Below, piece by piece: positions 52,108-60,669 of a stretch of DNA of 64,000 bases. Origin of the DNA: Arthrobacter sulfonylureivorans. Lineage in GTDB: Bacteria > Actinomycetota > Actinomycetes > Actinomycetales > Micrococcaceae. Position numbers and translations under genes: made by a program. The notes beneath the pieces were generated by a model. The model was not told the origin of the DNA. It saw only the letters and a list, made by a program, of their open reading frames with translations, and did not search any database. How positions within the stretch are numbered: position 1 is the first letter of the stretch; every line of letters begins with the position of its first letter. The DNA is taken from NCBI GenBank assembly GCA_004000035.1, contig RJAE01000009.1, positions 79,139-143,138 on the forward strand, read 5' to 3'.

Positions 52108-53325
52108 ATGACAGAGCAATTCGTGCGCTATACCTCCGAGATCGAACGCGCTGATCCTGGGTTCGAAAAGAGCCTTCAGACAGTGCTCGACAACATGAGA
52201 CGCCACACCGAGCGGTCGGTCGACGCTGAGGGAATCGGCGTCGCGGTCCGCGACGCGCATGCCAAAGGTTACGGCCTCGCCCGCGGGGAGGTTGAGATCC
52301 TCGAGGGGCTACCCGAGGAATACGCCCAGGGCATCTACGCCACACCCGGACGCCACGAGGCCATGCTGCGCTTTTCGAACGGGACGGCACACACCGGGGC
52401 GGACAAGTTCCTGCCGGCCACCTGCGGAATCGGCCTGAAGATCTTCGACATTGACGGACCGACAATGCTGGAGGACGAGGCGGACACCCGCACATTTGAC
52501 TACGCGATGATCAACAACCCCACGTTCTTCGTCAACACCGTTGAGCACTACCTCTTCCTGCAGGGCCTGATTCTGCAGATCGGCACCGTTCCCCCGGCTG
52601 ACGAGCCGGCCGACGAGAAGCGGAGGCGCCTCTACCGCTTCCTGCACGACTGGGTGACGGGTGACGGAACCCTCCCGCCGGAAGAATGGGCCTGGAAGGA
52701 ACTGGGCGCCTTTCTCTCGCTCGCACAGATCAAGTTCCTGAACCCGCTGTTGTCTACCTACTGGACGATGGGAGCCGTGCGCCACGGCGACTACATCGCG
52801 AAGGTACGAGTGGCTCCCGATCAGGCGTTCGCCGACCGTGTCGTACGGCGAACGCTGGGCGTCGACTCAGCCGACGAGGTGTTCCGTCCGGCACTCGTGG
52901 CCGAACTGCGGGAGCGCCCATACGAGTTCGACATCCAGGTCCAGCTCTGCACCGACCTGGAGCACATGCCCGTCGAAGACGTGACCGTGCGCTGGTCCGA
53001 GACGCTCTCGCCCTTCGTGACGGTCGCCAGGCTGTCGCTCCAGCAGCAGGACATCAGCGGCCCCGACAACCTCGCGAGGATGGACGCGACGTCCATGACG
53101 CCCTGGCGCGTTACCGAGGAGCACCGCCCGCTGGGCAACATCATGCGCACCCGTAAGGAGGTCTACCGGCAGTCGTCGCTCCTTCGGCACCGGCTCAATC
53201 ACCAGATACGCAGGGAGCCGAGAAACCTCGCCGAGGTCTTCGGGCCGCCAGTGGCTGGCACGGCTCAACTTCCCGACACTGGCGCCGGACCAAGCGCCAC
53301 GACACGCGAAGGCAACCACAACTAG
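52108..53325 (+). CDS. Catalase-like haem protein
   Basis: 405 residues of the minimal catalase-related family. The distal-side segment IGVAVRDAHAKGYGLARGEV holds His51; FSNGTAHTGADKFLPATCG and GIGLKIFDIDG follow as in catalase cores; EADTRTFDYAMINNPTFFVN matches the family; and the proximal RKEVY (in RTRKEVYRQSS) fits the RxxxY haem-tyrosinate motif. Such proteins act as organic-peroxide or fatty-acid-hydroperoxide enzymes rather than as true catalases. It is 9 bp upstream of the ~200-aa paralogue 3 and leads an operon with DyP B. Confidence 0.85.
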   Translation: MTEQFVRYTSEIERADPGFEKSLQTVLDNMRRHTERSVDAEGIGVAVRDAHAKGYGLARGEVEILEGLPEEYAQGIYATPGRHEAMLRFSNGTAHTGADKFLPATCGIGLKIFDIDGPTMLEDEADTRTFDYAMINNPTFFVNTVEHYLFLQGLILQIGTVPPADEPADEKRRRLYRFLHDWVTGDGTLPPEEWAWKELGAFLSLAQIKFLNPLLSTYWTMGAVRHGDYIAKVRVAPDQAFADRVVRRTLGVDSADEVFRPALVAELRERPYEFDIQVQLCTDLEHMPVEDVTVRWSETLSPFVTVARLSLQQQDISGPDNLARMDATSMTPWRVTEEHRPLGNIMRTRKEVYRQSSLLRHRLNHQIRREPRNLAEVFGPPVAGTAQLPDTGAGPSATTREGNHN

Positions 53326-53334
53326 GAGGTCAGC

Positions 53335-53931
53335 ATGACCACGCAGCAGTCCAATGATACCGAGCAGCAGGCTGAGAAACTGCGGGAACTCTTCGCAGAC
53401 GCACCGGAACCCGTGAGAACGGCGCTGGAGAACGCGATCCCGGACATGCAGACCCGGGGGTCGGCACCGCCTTTGGAAAGCGCCGGGCGGATCGGCAAGC
53501 GCCAGGGGAAAGTCTCGGAACTGACCATGATCGCCCCGGTCGCCCCAGACGCAACCAAGCGACTCCGTACGTTGCTGGAGATGCTGGGGGGGAACTTTGA
53601 CGGCGCCGAGAAGGTCGGCACCGTCCACGACATGCGCTTCGTCTTCCTGGACAACGACACCAAGTTGCTCTTCGCCACCGCCTATGACGGCGACTGGGAT
53701 GACTACATCAGCGACTTCGCGACCAAGATCCCGGACTTGATGGACATCGTGTTTTCGGCGATCCAGGGCTGGCCGGGGATCCGCGACCCCTCGATCAAGG
53801 ACTTCCTCGTCAAGTACCAGATCCCGGCCGACGCCTGGTATGTCGCGAACCCTGACCTGACCGTGGTGGAGACCCGTCGCCTGCAGCGGGTAGGCAAGGC
53901 CCTGGACGAGTTCCTGGACAAGATCGGCTAA
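53335..53931 (+). CDS. DyP-associated ~200-aa protein, paralogue 3
   Basis: 198 residues from an ATG after TAGGAGG. The family core is VGTVHDMRFVFLDNDTKLLF and ATAYDGDWDDYISDF. The C-terminal part (PSIKDFLVKYQIPADAWYVA, VVETRRLQRVGKALDEFL) parallels the VKAQRLQEVFQRVLD helix of paralogues 1 and 2 but lacks their ALQHP tail. It lies between the catalase-like and DyP genes with tight spacing, which shows that this family is repeatedly linked to haem peroxidases. Confidence 0.8.
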   Translation: MTTQQSNDTEQQAEKLRELFADAPEPVRTALENAIPDMQTRGSAPPLESAGRIGKRQGKVSELTMIAPVAPDATKRLRTLLEMLGGNFDGAEKVGTVHDMRFVFLDNDTKLLFATAYDGDWDDYISDFATKIPDLMDIVFSAIQGWPGIRDPSIKDFLVKYQIPADAWYVANPDLTVVETRRLQRVGKALDEFLDKIG

Positions 53932-54026
53932 CAGTTGACCACGCACCAGCCGTTCCTGCCCGCGCCATCTGGGCCCGGATCGGGCCGGAGCCTTATCGAC
54001 ACAGACTTCAACCTGAGGAGTGGGTC

Positions 54027-55397
54027 ATGTCCTTGCTGGGCAGGTCCGGTGGAGGTCCGCGGCGTAGCGCCGTCGGAGTTGAGTTGGACGACATCCAGGC
54101 GACGGTGCTGCGCTACCGGCCCGAGCCGTACTACGGCACGCATGTCATGCTGCACGTCGATGAAGCGGCCGCCGGTCGCGAGCTCTTGCGCCGGCTCGCG
54201 CCGTACATCGACTCCGCGGCCGACTGGTGGCAGGCCGGAAACGCCTGGACCGCGGTTGCCATCAGCTATCCCGGGCTGGTGTCCCTGGGCGTCCCGGAGG
54301 ACTCGCTGGAGTCATTTCCCGAGACGTTTCGACAGGGGATGGCCGCGCGCTCAGACGCGCTGGGTGACACCGGACCGAACGACCCGAAGCGTTGGGATGC
54401 ACCGTTCGGAACCGGCCAGATCCACATCCAGCTCAGCATCTTCAGCGACGACCGGGCGAAGTGGCACCGCGCCATGGAGACGGCGCGGCAGCAGTATCAG
54501 GGGCTGTCCGGTACGGCCGTGCTGACGATCCAGGACTTCGGCGCCCAGCCCGGGGACCGCAACCCGCTCGGCTACAAGGACCTGATCGGCCAACCTGCCA
54601 TTGAAGGCAGCGGCGTCGAGCCGCTGCCGGGCCAAGGACGGCCGATCAAGGCCGGCGAGTTCATCCTCGGCTATCCCGGCGAGGCCGGGGTGCCCCTTCT
54701 TATGCCACAACCGGAGGTGCTGGGCCGTAACGGCACGTTTGTGGGGGTGCGCAAGTACCAGTCGCGGGTCGGAGCGTTCAACCGATTCCTACAGGCGAAC
54801 GGGCAGACCGAGCAGGAGCGGGAGCTGCTCGCGGCGAAACTCGTGGGCCGCTGGCGCAGTGGTGCCCCGCTCACTCTCGCGCCCGGGCAGGACGACCCCG
54901 GCTTGGGCCAGGACCCGCAGCGAAACGACGACTTCACATACGCAGAAGACACCCATGGCCGACGCGTGCCGTTCGGCGCCCACATGCGGCGAATGAACCC
55001 CCGCGACACAGCCCTGGCGCAGCTCGCCGACGTCAACCTCCACCGGATCATCAGGCGCAGCACCACCTACGGGGTGCCCTACGATGCCGCCGCGCTAACC
55101 GAGCACGACGACGAGTCACCCCACGGGATCTACTTCATCTTCCTAGGCGCCCGTGCGATGGACACCATCGAGTTCCTGCAAAGGGAGTGGATCAATAACG
55201 GGAACTTCATGACCTTGGGCGACGAACGCGATCCCGTGATCGGGCTGCAGGATGAGGCGGGGATCTTCACCATCCCGGAGGAACCGGTCAGACGGCGCAT
55301 CCACGGCCTGGAGACATTCAACGTCCTCCGCGGCGGGGAGTACCTCTTCATGCCCAGCCTTTCGGCTCTCAACTGGCTCGCCGAACTGAGCGGTTGA
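54027..55397 (+). CDS. DyP-type peroxidase-like protein B
   Basis: 456 residues, homologous to DyP A over the full length. Motifs: GYKDLIGQPAIEG at the GxxDG site (Asp kept, last Gly changed to Leu), VLGRNGTFVGVRKYQSRVGA, PFGAHMRRMNPRD with the probable haem His, HRIIRRSTTYGVPYD with the distal Arg, and GIYFIFLGARAMDTIEFLQR. No secretion signal. It is the last gene of the catalase-like / paralogue 3 / DyP B operon; the gap before it is 95 bp. Peroxide-dependent oxidation of an organic substrate is expected from the fold, with the altered GxxDG as a caution. Confidence 0.87.
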   Translation: MSLLGRSGGGPRRSAVGVELDDIQATVLRYRPEPYYGTHVMLHVDEAAAGRELLRRLAPYIDSAADWWQAGNAWTAVAISYPGLVSLGVPEDSLESFPETFRQGMAARSDALGDTGPNDPKRWDAPFGTGQIHIQLSIFSDDRAKWHRAMETARQQYQGLSGTAVLTIQDFGAQPGDRNPLGYKDLIGQPAIEGSGVEPLPGQGRPIKAGEFILGYPGEAGVPLLMPQPEVLGRNGTFVGVRKYQSRVGAFNRFLQANGQTEQERELLAAKLVGRWRSGAPLTLAPGQDDPGLGQDPQRNDDFTYAEDTHGRRVPFGAHMRRMNPRDTALAQLADVNLHRIIRRSTTYGVPYDAAALTEHDDESPHGIYFIFLGARAMDTIEFLQREWINNGNFMTLGDERDPVIGLQDEAGIFTIPEEPVRRRIHGLETFNVLRGGEYLFMPSLSALNWLAELSG

Positions 55398-55589
55398 ACG
55401 GTTCGAAACGCCACCGCGGTCACCTCCGATGCGATCACCCGCCACGCCTGGCCCTGCCGGCCAGCAGGAACTGCCACGAAGGCAGCCGGGCGCCTGAGCC
55501 GGGATCATGTCCAGCCCTAGCCTCGGATTCCGGCCGCACGCCGGGCGGGATCCGCTAGGCCCGCTGGTCCTAGAGAGGAACCAATCGAC

Positions 55590-56411
55590 ATGACATCCGA
55601 GCTGAGCTTCAACGTTTTCGACGCGCCGGAGAAACCTTTGGTGGGGGACAGGCCCGGGCATTCCGGGCCGCCGATGGCTTGGGACCCGATGACTTCGACG
55701 CTGATCTACGGCGAGAACGACGCGGTGCTGGTAGACCCGCTCACCACCGTCGCCGAAGCTGAGGCGCTGGCAGCCTGGGTCAGGCTTCACCACCGCAACC
55801 TCACGCTGATCTACATCACCCACGGCCACCTCGACCACTTCGCCGGCCTGAGCGTGCTGCTGCGCCACTTCCCCGGCGCCCGCGCCATCGCGACGCCGAA
55901 GTCGGTGGAGCTGGCGCGCGAACAGCCGGTGGCGTTCTACCGCAAGCTCCTGCCCGGCCAGCTGCCGGCAGCGATCACGGTGCCCGAGCCCTACCCGGAA
56001 AAGGTCTTCCACCTAGAGAGCCACGAACTGCGCATCATCGAGCAGGGCCATACCGACCCCGCAGACAGCACCTCCCTGTACATGCCCTCGATCGACCTCG
56101 TCGTCGGCGGAGACGTCCTTTACAACAAGTGCCACCAGTACGTCGCCAAGCTCACCCCCGAGATCCGCGAAAACTGGATCGCCGCGCTGGACCGGCTGGC
56201 GGCGCTGAACGCAAAGACCGCGGTCGCCGGACACAAGAAACCGGGCGCCCCGAACACGCCGGAGGCCATCGGATGGACGAAGCGCTACCTCATCGACTTC
56301 GGCCGCCTCAAGGAGGAGACCCCCGACGACCGGGAGCTGTTCGACGCCATGGGCCAGCTGTATCCCGACTGGGCCACCCACCAGGCGTGGCTGATGTTCG
56401 GCCTGGCTTAA
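55590..56411 (+). CDS. MBL-fold metallohydrolase, copy 2
   Basis: 273 residues, the duplicate of 50817-51638. THGHLDHFAGLSVLLRHFPG, EQGHTDPADSTSLYMPSIDL, GGDVLYNKCHQYV and AVAGHKKPGAPNTPEAIGW keep all metal ligands. The duplication includes the 5' flank and about 40 bp after the stop. The two copies flank the catalase-like/DyP operon, so the operon lies between direct repeats of about 0.9 kb. Confidence 0.9.
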   Translation: MTSELSFNVFDAPEKPLVGDRPGHSGPPMAWDPMTSTLIYGENDAVLVDPLTTVAEAEALAAWVRLHHRNLTLIYITHGHLDHFAGLSVLLRHFPGARAIATPKSVELAREQPVAFYRKLLPGQLPAAITVPEPYPEKVFHLESHELRIIEQGHTDPADSTSLYMPSIDLVVGGDVLYNKCHQYVAKLTPEIRENWIAALDRLAALNAKTAVAGHKKPGAPNTPEAIGWTKRYLIDFGRLKEETPDDRELFDAMGQLYPDWATHQAWLMFGLA

Positions 56412-56576
56412 ACACTCCATCGTCCACCTCCACCGCACCATCAGGACCGCAGCCATGACCACACCTGCTCACGCCGGCGGCGTGCTCGGAAAGTCACGGG
56501 GCCGGGCTGTCCTCGCCGATGGTCAGGAATGCAGCGGCTTTGTCGTCGCGATTCTGGGAGCCTCCAAGGATACGCT

Positions 56577-56924
56577 CTATCGCTCCCGGTCGATCTGCAG
56601 ATAGCTAAGTCCGCTGACATCGAGCCAGAATTTAGTCGGAGTCTCTACGAGACGCAGCAGGACGCCCCCGCAGGAACTGCAGCGTACAACTATTCCCGGG
56701 GCGTCGGCGTAGACCGCTGCTTCCCCGAAGACTCTGACAGCGCCACAGTTCTTGCACCGACCGATCGCTGCAATGATGTCAATGCGGAACAACTCCCACA
56801 GCGGTCCCGCCGCCGCGTTCCCGTCAAGATGAGGTATGGCATTGCCTGCGGTTCCGGCGATGTCTTGGTCCTCGAGGCGCGGCTCCTCGGCACCAGGGGA
56901 AGCGGAGTCGTTGTTGACAGTCAC
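56577..56924 (-). CDS. DUF6510 zinc-ribbon protein
   Basis: The GTG at 56924 follows GGAGG and overlaps the stop of the reductase gene (GTGA), giving 115 residues. HLDGNAAAGPLWELFRIDII, IGRCKNCGAVRVFGEAAVYA, VVRCSSCGGVLLRLVETPTK and FWLDVSGLSYLQI fit DUF6510, with two CxxC pairs for one zinc. The gene is the third member of the molybdopterin/ferredoxin-reductase operon and is known to occur with these two in actinobacteria. Its role there is unproven. Confidence 0.85.
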   Translation of the reverse strand: MTVNNDSASPGAEEPRLEDQDIAGTAGNAIPHLDGNAAAGPLWELFRIDIIAAIGRCKNCGAVRVFGEAAVYADAPGIVVRCSSCGGVLLRLVETPTKFWLDVSGLSYLQIDRER

Positions 56925-57658
56925 CGTAGTCCTCCCGTTCCGCCGAAGCGTTCGGTTTTGATTGAGGCGGCCGGATAGCCCGCCTGCACCATCCACTCCG
57001 TGACCGTTTCGACAAACATTGTCTGACCGCAAATGAAAGTGTCGGGGGCAAGGTCCGCCGGCAGGATGTTTTTTAACAGTGTTTCAGCGGTGAGTCGCTT
57101 CGGGGCGGTCGGCCAGCCCTCCGGAACTTTGCGTGTATAGAAATAGTCGACGGTCATCTTGGGGGATTCCCGGCTCAAGGTGAGCAGCTCCTCCCGATAG
57201 AATCCCGCCTCGGGGGATTTGAGCGAGTACAGCAGCCGGAACTGTGAGGGATTCTCGGATGCCTCGTGGGCGCGGATCATGGACATGAGCGGGACGATGC
57301 CGGATCCTCCGGCGATCAGCTGCACCGGGTTCGGATCCGTCGGTCGCCAGAGGAACCAGCCGCCGACGGGGCCCCGGATCTCCAGCTGGTCTCCGACCAT
57401 CAGGTCTCTGACCAGATAGGGGGAGACCTCCCCGTTGGCCAGTTCGTCGACTGTAATCTCCAGGACTTCGTCCATCCCCGCCGTGGCCACGGAGTAGGAC
57501 CGCACTGCCGTGTAACCGTCGTCCGCCGTGAGCCGGATATCGATGTGCTGGCCGGCAAGGTTTCCGTTCAACCCGTCCACGCGCAGCCCGATCGTTCTGG
57601 ACGATTCCGTTTCGGGAACGCCGCTGATCACCTCGGCTACGCGCCACAGGGTGCTCAT
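56921..57658 (-). CDS. Ferredoxin-reductase-type FAD/NAD(P) oxidoreductase
   Basis: 245 residues from the ATG at 57658. FAD-binding RSYSVATAGMDEVLEITVDE (RxYS), NAD-binding VQLIAGGSGIVPLMSMIRAH and the terminal FICGQTMFVETVTEWMVQ with ERFGGTG are those of the ferredoxin-NADP+ reductase superfamily. There is no ferredoxin domain. It starts 10 bp after the sulfite-oxidase-like gene and overlaps DUF6510, so it is probably the electron donor for the molybdoenzyme. Confidence 0.88.
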   Translation of the reverse strand: MSTLWRVAEVISGVPETESSRTIGLRVDGLNGNLAGQHIDIRLTADDGYTAVRSYSVATAGMDEVLEITVDELANGEVSPYLVRDLMVGDQLEIRGPVGGWFLWRPTDPNPVQLIAGGSGIVPLMSMIRAHEASENPSQFRLLYSLKSPEAGFYREELLTLSRESPKMTVDYFYTRKVPEGWPTAPKRLTAETLLKNILPADLAPDTFICGQTMFVETVTEWMVQAGYPAASIKTERFGGTGGLR

Positions 57659-57668
57659 GTGTCCTGCC

Positions 57669-58265
57669 TCATGAGTAGCGCTCCTCGCGCCACGGGTCGC
57701 CATAGATGTGGTACCCGTTGGATTCCCAGAAACCGGGCACATCGTGCGGCATCAACTCGATGCCATTGATCCACTTCGCACTTTTCCAAAAGTACAAGTG
57801 GGGAACCAACAGGCGTGCCGGGCCGCCGTGGGCCCGTTCCAGCGGCTCGCCGTCGAATTCCCAGGCCACCCAGGCCTGGCCGCCTAGAAGGTCCTGCAGC
57901 GGGACGTTGGTCGTGTAGCCGCCGTAGGAGTGAGCCGTCGTGAACTCCGAGGTTGTTTCGACATCCTCGAATAAGGTTTCCAGAGACACTCCGCGCCACG
58001 AGGTGCCCAGTTTGGACCAGCTGGTCACGCAGTGAATATCGGTGCGGATATGAACCTGCGGGAGCGCCATAAACTCATTCCAGGACCAGGCGCGGCGCTG
58101 CCCCGTCTCGGTTGTGATGAAGAATTCCCAGTCCGCCGGGGCGACGGAGGGTGCAGGGCCCGCTGTCAGAACGGGAAAGCTTTCCGTTTCATATTGGCCG
58201 GGGGGTAACGCTGGATTGCCGGTCCGCCTTTTTCCATGAAAACCAGACGAAATGATTCCCATCAT
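57669..58265 (-). CDS. Sulfite-oxidase-like molybdopterin oxidoreductase
   Basis: 198 residues. WSWNEFMALPQVHIRTDIHC and VTSWSKLGTSWRGVSL contain the conserved Cys that binds molybdenum in the sulfite oxidase/YedY fold; AHSYGGYTTNVPLQDLL and GGPARLLVPHLYFWKSAKWI complete the domain. There is no Tat signal, so the protein should be cytoplasmic. It is short and lacks the dimerisation domain, like MsrP/YedY-type proteins. Substrate unknown. It is the first gene of the three-gene operon. Confidence 0.88.
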   Translation of the reverse strand: MMGIISSGFHGKRRTGNPALPPGQYETESFPVLTAGPAPSVAPADWEFFITTETGQRRAWSWNEFMALPQVHIRTDIHCVTSWSKLGTSWRGVSLETLFEDVETTSEFTTAHSYGGYTTNVPLQDLLGGQAWVAWEFDGEPLERAHGGPARLLVPHLYFWKSAKWINGIELMPHDVPGFWESNGYHIYGDPWREERYS

Positions 58266-58440
58266 TTACCTCCTATACGGAGCTCCGCCGGCCAACTGTG
58301 ATCGGTTCCCCAACGATATGGCAACGGCGGGGCAGGGTCCAGACATCGCGTTGCCTCTCTAATAGGTGGTGGCTGGCCTTGTACCTGGCTGGCAAGCAGG
58401 ATGGCTGCCAGTCCTGCTGAACGTGACTCTCGTTGACTCT

Positions 58441-58463
58441 GACCCGGTCCCGGGGTCTTTTTT
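58441..58463 (+). terminator. Hairpin with T-run
   Basis: GACCC pairs with GGGTC across a 7-nt loop, followed by six T. It lies upstream of the IS110 remnant and does not follow any intact plus-strand gene, so it may be a relic. Confidence 0.5.
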
Positions 58464-58502
58464 ATGACCTGTCCGTTCGGTGGGGCTGGCGCCGGCCTGT
58501 CC

Positions 58503-58640
58503 TCTTCCGATGTGTTGTTGACCGGCCGGAAGGGACTGGATACACGGCGCACGGCGGACCGCAACGCCCTCAACGCGCTGGTGCGCACCACCGATCTTGG
58601 CGTCGATGCCCACAAGGCCCTCACCGGCACGCAGATCAGG
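58503..58640 (+). mobile_element. IS110-family transposase remnant
   Basis: The frame LLTGRKGLDTRRTADRNALN and ALVRTTDLGVDAHKALTGTQ matches the central region of IS110-type transposases (RTxxxNALxALxRTxDLGVDARKALT). The DEDD catalytic N-terminus and the C-terminal serine domain are missing; no ends can be recognised. Confidence 0.6.
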
Positions 58641-58647
58641 ATGATCG

Positions 58648-58695
58648 TTCCAGAAGCAGCAAAAAGCCGCTTCTGCCATTCCCGACATCAGCACC
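58648..58695. repeat. 48-bp hairpin repeat, copy B
   Basis: AGAAGC pairs with GCTTCT around an 11-nt purine-rich centre. The element is 41/48 identical to 47594-47641 and follows the IS110 remnant directly. Confidence 0.5.
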
Positions 58696-58740
58696 GCAAG
58701 ATCTATCGTTTACTGGCCCCTACCTAATCCTCTTGACGCC

Positions 58741-58986
58741 ATGAACGGCCAGACTCACACTGGGCTGGTGAATAACGAAACTGAAGAACATCTCGTTGAA
58801 CGTGTCGTGGAGCGGCTTGCGGCCCGTTACCCCGAGGCGCCTGGTTCACTCATCACCGAAATTGTCGACGAGGAATACCACGGCTTGGACAGCGGCCGTA
58901 TTCGCACCTATGTGCCGACTCTGGTCGAAAACGGTGCCCGCACGCGGCTGCAGCGTGCACTCAAGAACAGCTCCATTGGCGGATAA
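58741..58986 (+). CDS. Three-helix-bundle dimerisation domain protein
   Basis: 81 residues, all helical: NNETEEHLVERVVERLAARY, PEAPGSLITEIVDEEYHGLD, GRIRTYVPTLVENGARTRLQ. It resembles the small stand-alone 'three-helix bundle dimerization domain' proteins of actinobacteria, which often accompany two-component or phosphate-related genes. Function unknown. It lies 120 bp upstream of the CYTH-CHAD gene in the same direction. Confidence 0.8.
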   Translation: MNGQTHTGLVNNETEEHLVERVVERLAARYPEAPGSLITEIVDEEYHGLDSGRIRTYVPTLVENGARTRLQRALKNSSIGG

Positions 58987-59106
58987 CCCGCTTGGGCAGC
59001 AGTTGCTAAGAGACAAGTGGAACAAGCGAGAGCGAATGCCGCCGGCATATCGGAGCAGTAACAGTTTCGTCTTTCGTGCCCTGCAGCCGGGGACGTAATA
59101 TTTGAT

Positions 59107-60621
59107 ATGGCCGCGACCCAAGTTGTTGAGATCGAACGGAAGTTTGATGTCGAGGACTCGGTCCTCTTTCCGTCGTTGCAGGACCTGCCCGGGGTCGACC
59201 GGATGGATATGCCTGTGGAGCACCGGTTGGAGGCCGATTACTTCGATACCAAGGACCTGCGCCTGGCATCTGCGCAGATAACGCTCCGCCGACGAACCGG
59301 CGGCGAGGACGCAGGATGGCACCTGAAGCTTCCCTCGGCCGCGGACGAGCGGAGGGAACTCCACGAACCGCTCGGGAAAATCGACGAGGGGGTTCCCGAA
59401 CCGCTCGTGATGCTCGTGCGCGTGCACACGAGGGGGCGGGCCCTGAATCCGGTTGCGAGGCTGAAGACCAGACGCATCGTGCACCACCTCTTGAATAAGA
59501 AGGGCGATGTTCTCGCCAGTGTCTGTGATGACAACGTGGAAGCCCAGACCTTTGCGCCCAAACGGGCCCTCCGGCGCTGGCGTGAGTGGGAAATCGAACT
59601 GGTCGAGGGCTCCCGGGACCTGCTCGATGCCGGTCAGGACCGGCTGGCAGTCGCAGGCGTCCGGCCCTCGGCCCATCCTTCCAAGCTGGCACATGCGCTG
59701 GCCCGGGATCCACTGGACTCCGCGGATTCAGCATCAAAACCGAAACCCAAGAGCCCTGCGGCGGACGTCATCCTCGCCTACCTCAGCGAACAGATTCGGG
59801 AACTCAAGACCCAGGACCCCCTCGTCCGCCTGGATACCCCCGGAGCGGTCCACAAAATGCGCGTAGCCACCCGTAGAATTCGCTCGGCGCTGGCGACATA
59901 CAAGAAACTGCTGGATGACGCCGACAAAATGAACTCCCTCCGGGATGAACTGAAGTGGCTTGCTGGCGTGCTCGGCGAGGCCCGCGACGCCGAAGTCATG
60001 CATGCCCGCCTCCGCGACATGGTCGCCTACGAACCGGATGAGCTTGTCATGGGACCTGTCACCCGCCGGATCGATCTTGAGCTCGGAGCCGACTACCAGA
60101 AGGCCCACACCAAGGTACTGGAAGCGCTGGACAGGCCGCGCTACTTCCGCCTCCTTGACGCCCTCGAATCGTTGCTGTCAGCCCCGCCCCTGGCGCCGCT
60201 GGCGTCGAAACCGGCTCGGAAGGTGATTCCCCGGCTGGTCCAACGGGATGTCAAGCGCCTGCGTTCGGCGGTCCGGGACGCCAAGAAACATCCGGCCGGC
60301 ACCAGTGACCATCCGGCACTGCACAAGGCACGGAAGGACGGCAAGCGGCTGCGGTACGCCGCTGAAGCCGCGGCGCCCATCAACCCCAAGAAGGCAGGGC
60401 ATCTGGCGGATGCCGCACAGAGTGTCCAGAAAATCCTGGGCGACCACCAGGACAGCGTCGTCACTCGGGAGCTGCTGCGCAGGCTAGGTGCCCAAGCCTT
60501 CGTTCAGGGCGAAAACGGGTTCAGTTATGGGCGGCTTCACGCGCTGGAGCAAGCCGTTGCCTTGGAATCAGAAGCCCGCTTTCATCGCCAATGGAAGAAG
60601 TTCCAGGCCGCTTCCCTGTAG
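59107..60621 (+). CDS. CYTH and CHAD domain protein
   Basis: 504 residues. The CYTH domain (1-205) starts with the ExExK signature (VEIERKFDV) and has YFDTKDLRLASAQITLRRRT; the CHAD domain (about 220-504) has VHKMRVATRRIRSALATYKK and LHKARKDGKRLRYAAEAA with its conserved basic and His residues. CYTH domains bind or hydrolyse triphosphates, and CHAD domains bind inorganic polyphosphate, so a polyphosphate-related function is expected. It is an intact, typical-length member. No other polyphosphate gene is adjacent. Confidence 0.92.
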   Translation: MAATQVVEIERKFDVEDSVLFPSLQDLPGVDRMDMPVEHRLEADYFDTKDLRLASAQITLRRRTGGEDAGWHLKLPSAADERRELHEPLGKIDEGVPEPLVMLVRVHTRGRALNPVARLKTRRIVHHLLNKKGDVLASVCDDNVEAQTFAPKRALRRWREWEIELVEGSRDLLDAGQDRLAVAGVRPSAHPSKLAHALARDPLDSADSASKPKPKSPAADVILAYLSEQIRELKTQDPLVRLDTPGAVHKMRVATRRIRSALATYKKLLDDADKMNSLRDELKWLAGVLGEARDAEVMHARLRDMVAYEPDELVMGPVTRRIDLELGADYQKAHTKVLEALDRPRYFRLLDALESLLSAPPLAPLASKPARKVIPRLVQRDVKRLRSAVRDAKKHPAGTSDHPALHKARKDGKRLRYAAEAAAPINPKKAGHLADAAQSVQKILGDHQDSVVTRELLRRLGAQAFVQGENGFSYGRLHALEQAVALESEARFHRQWKKFQAASL

Positions 60622-60669
60622 AGGCCGCTTCGGTGCAGAGGTGGCAACCTCGATGCCGGCACTGATGCT

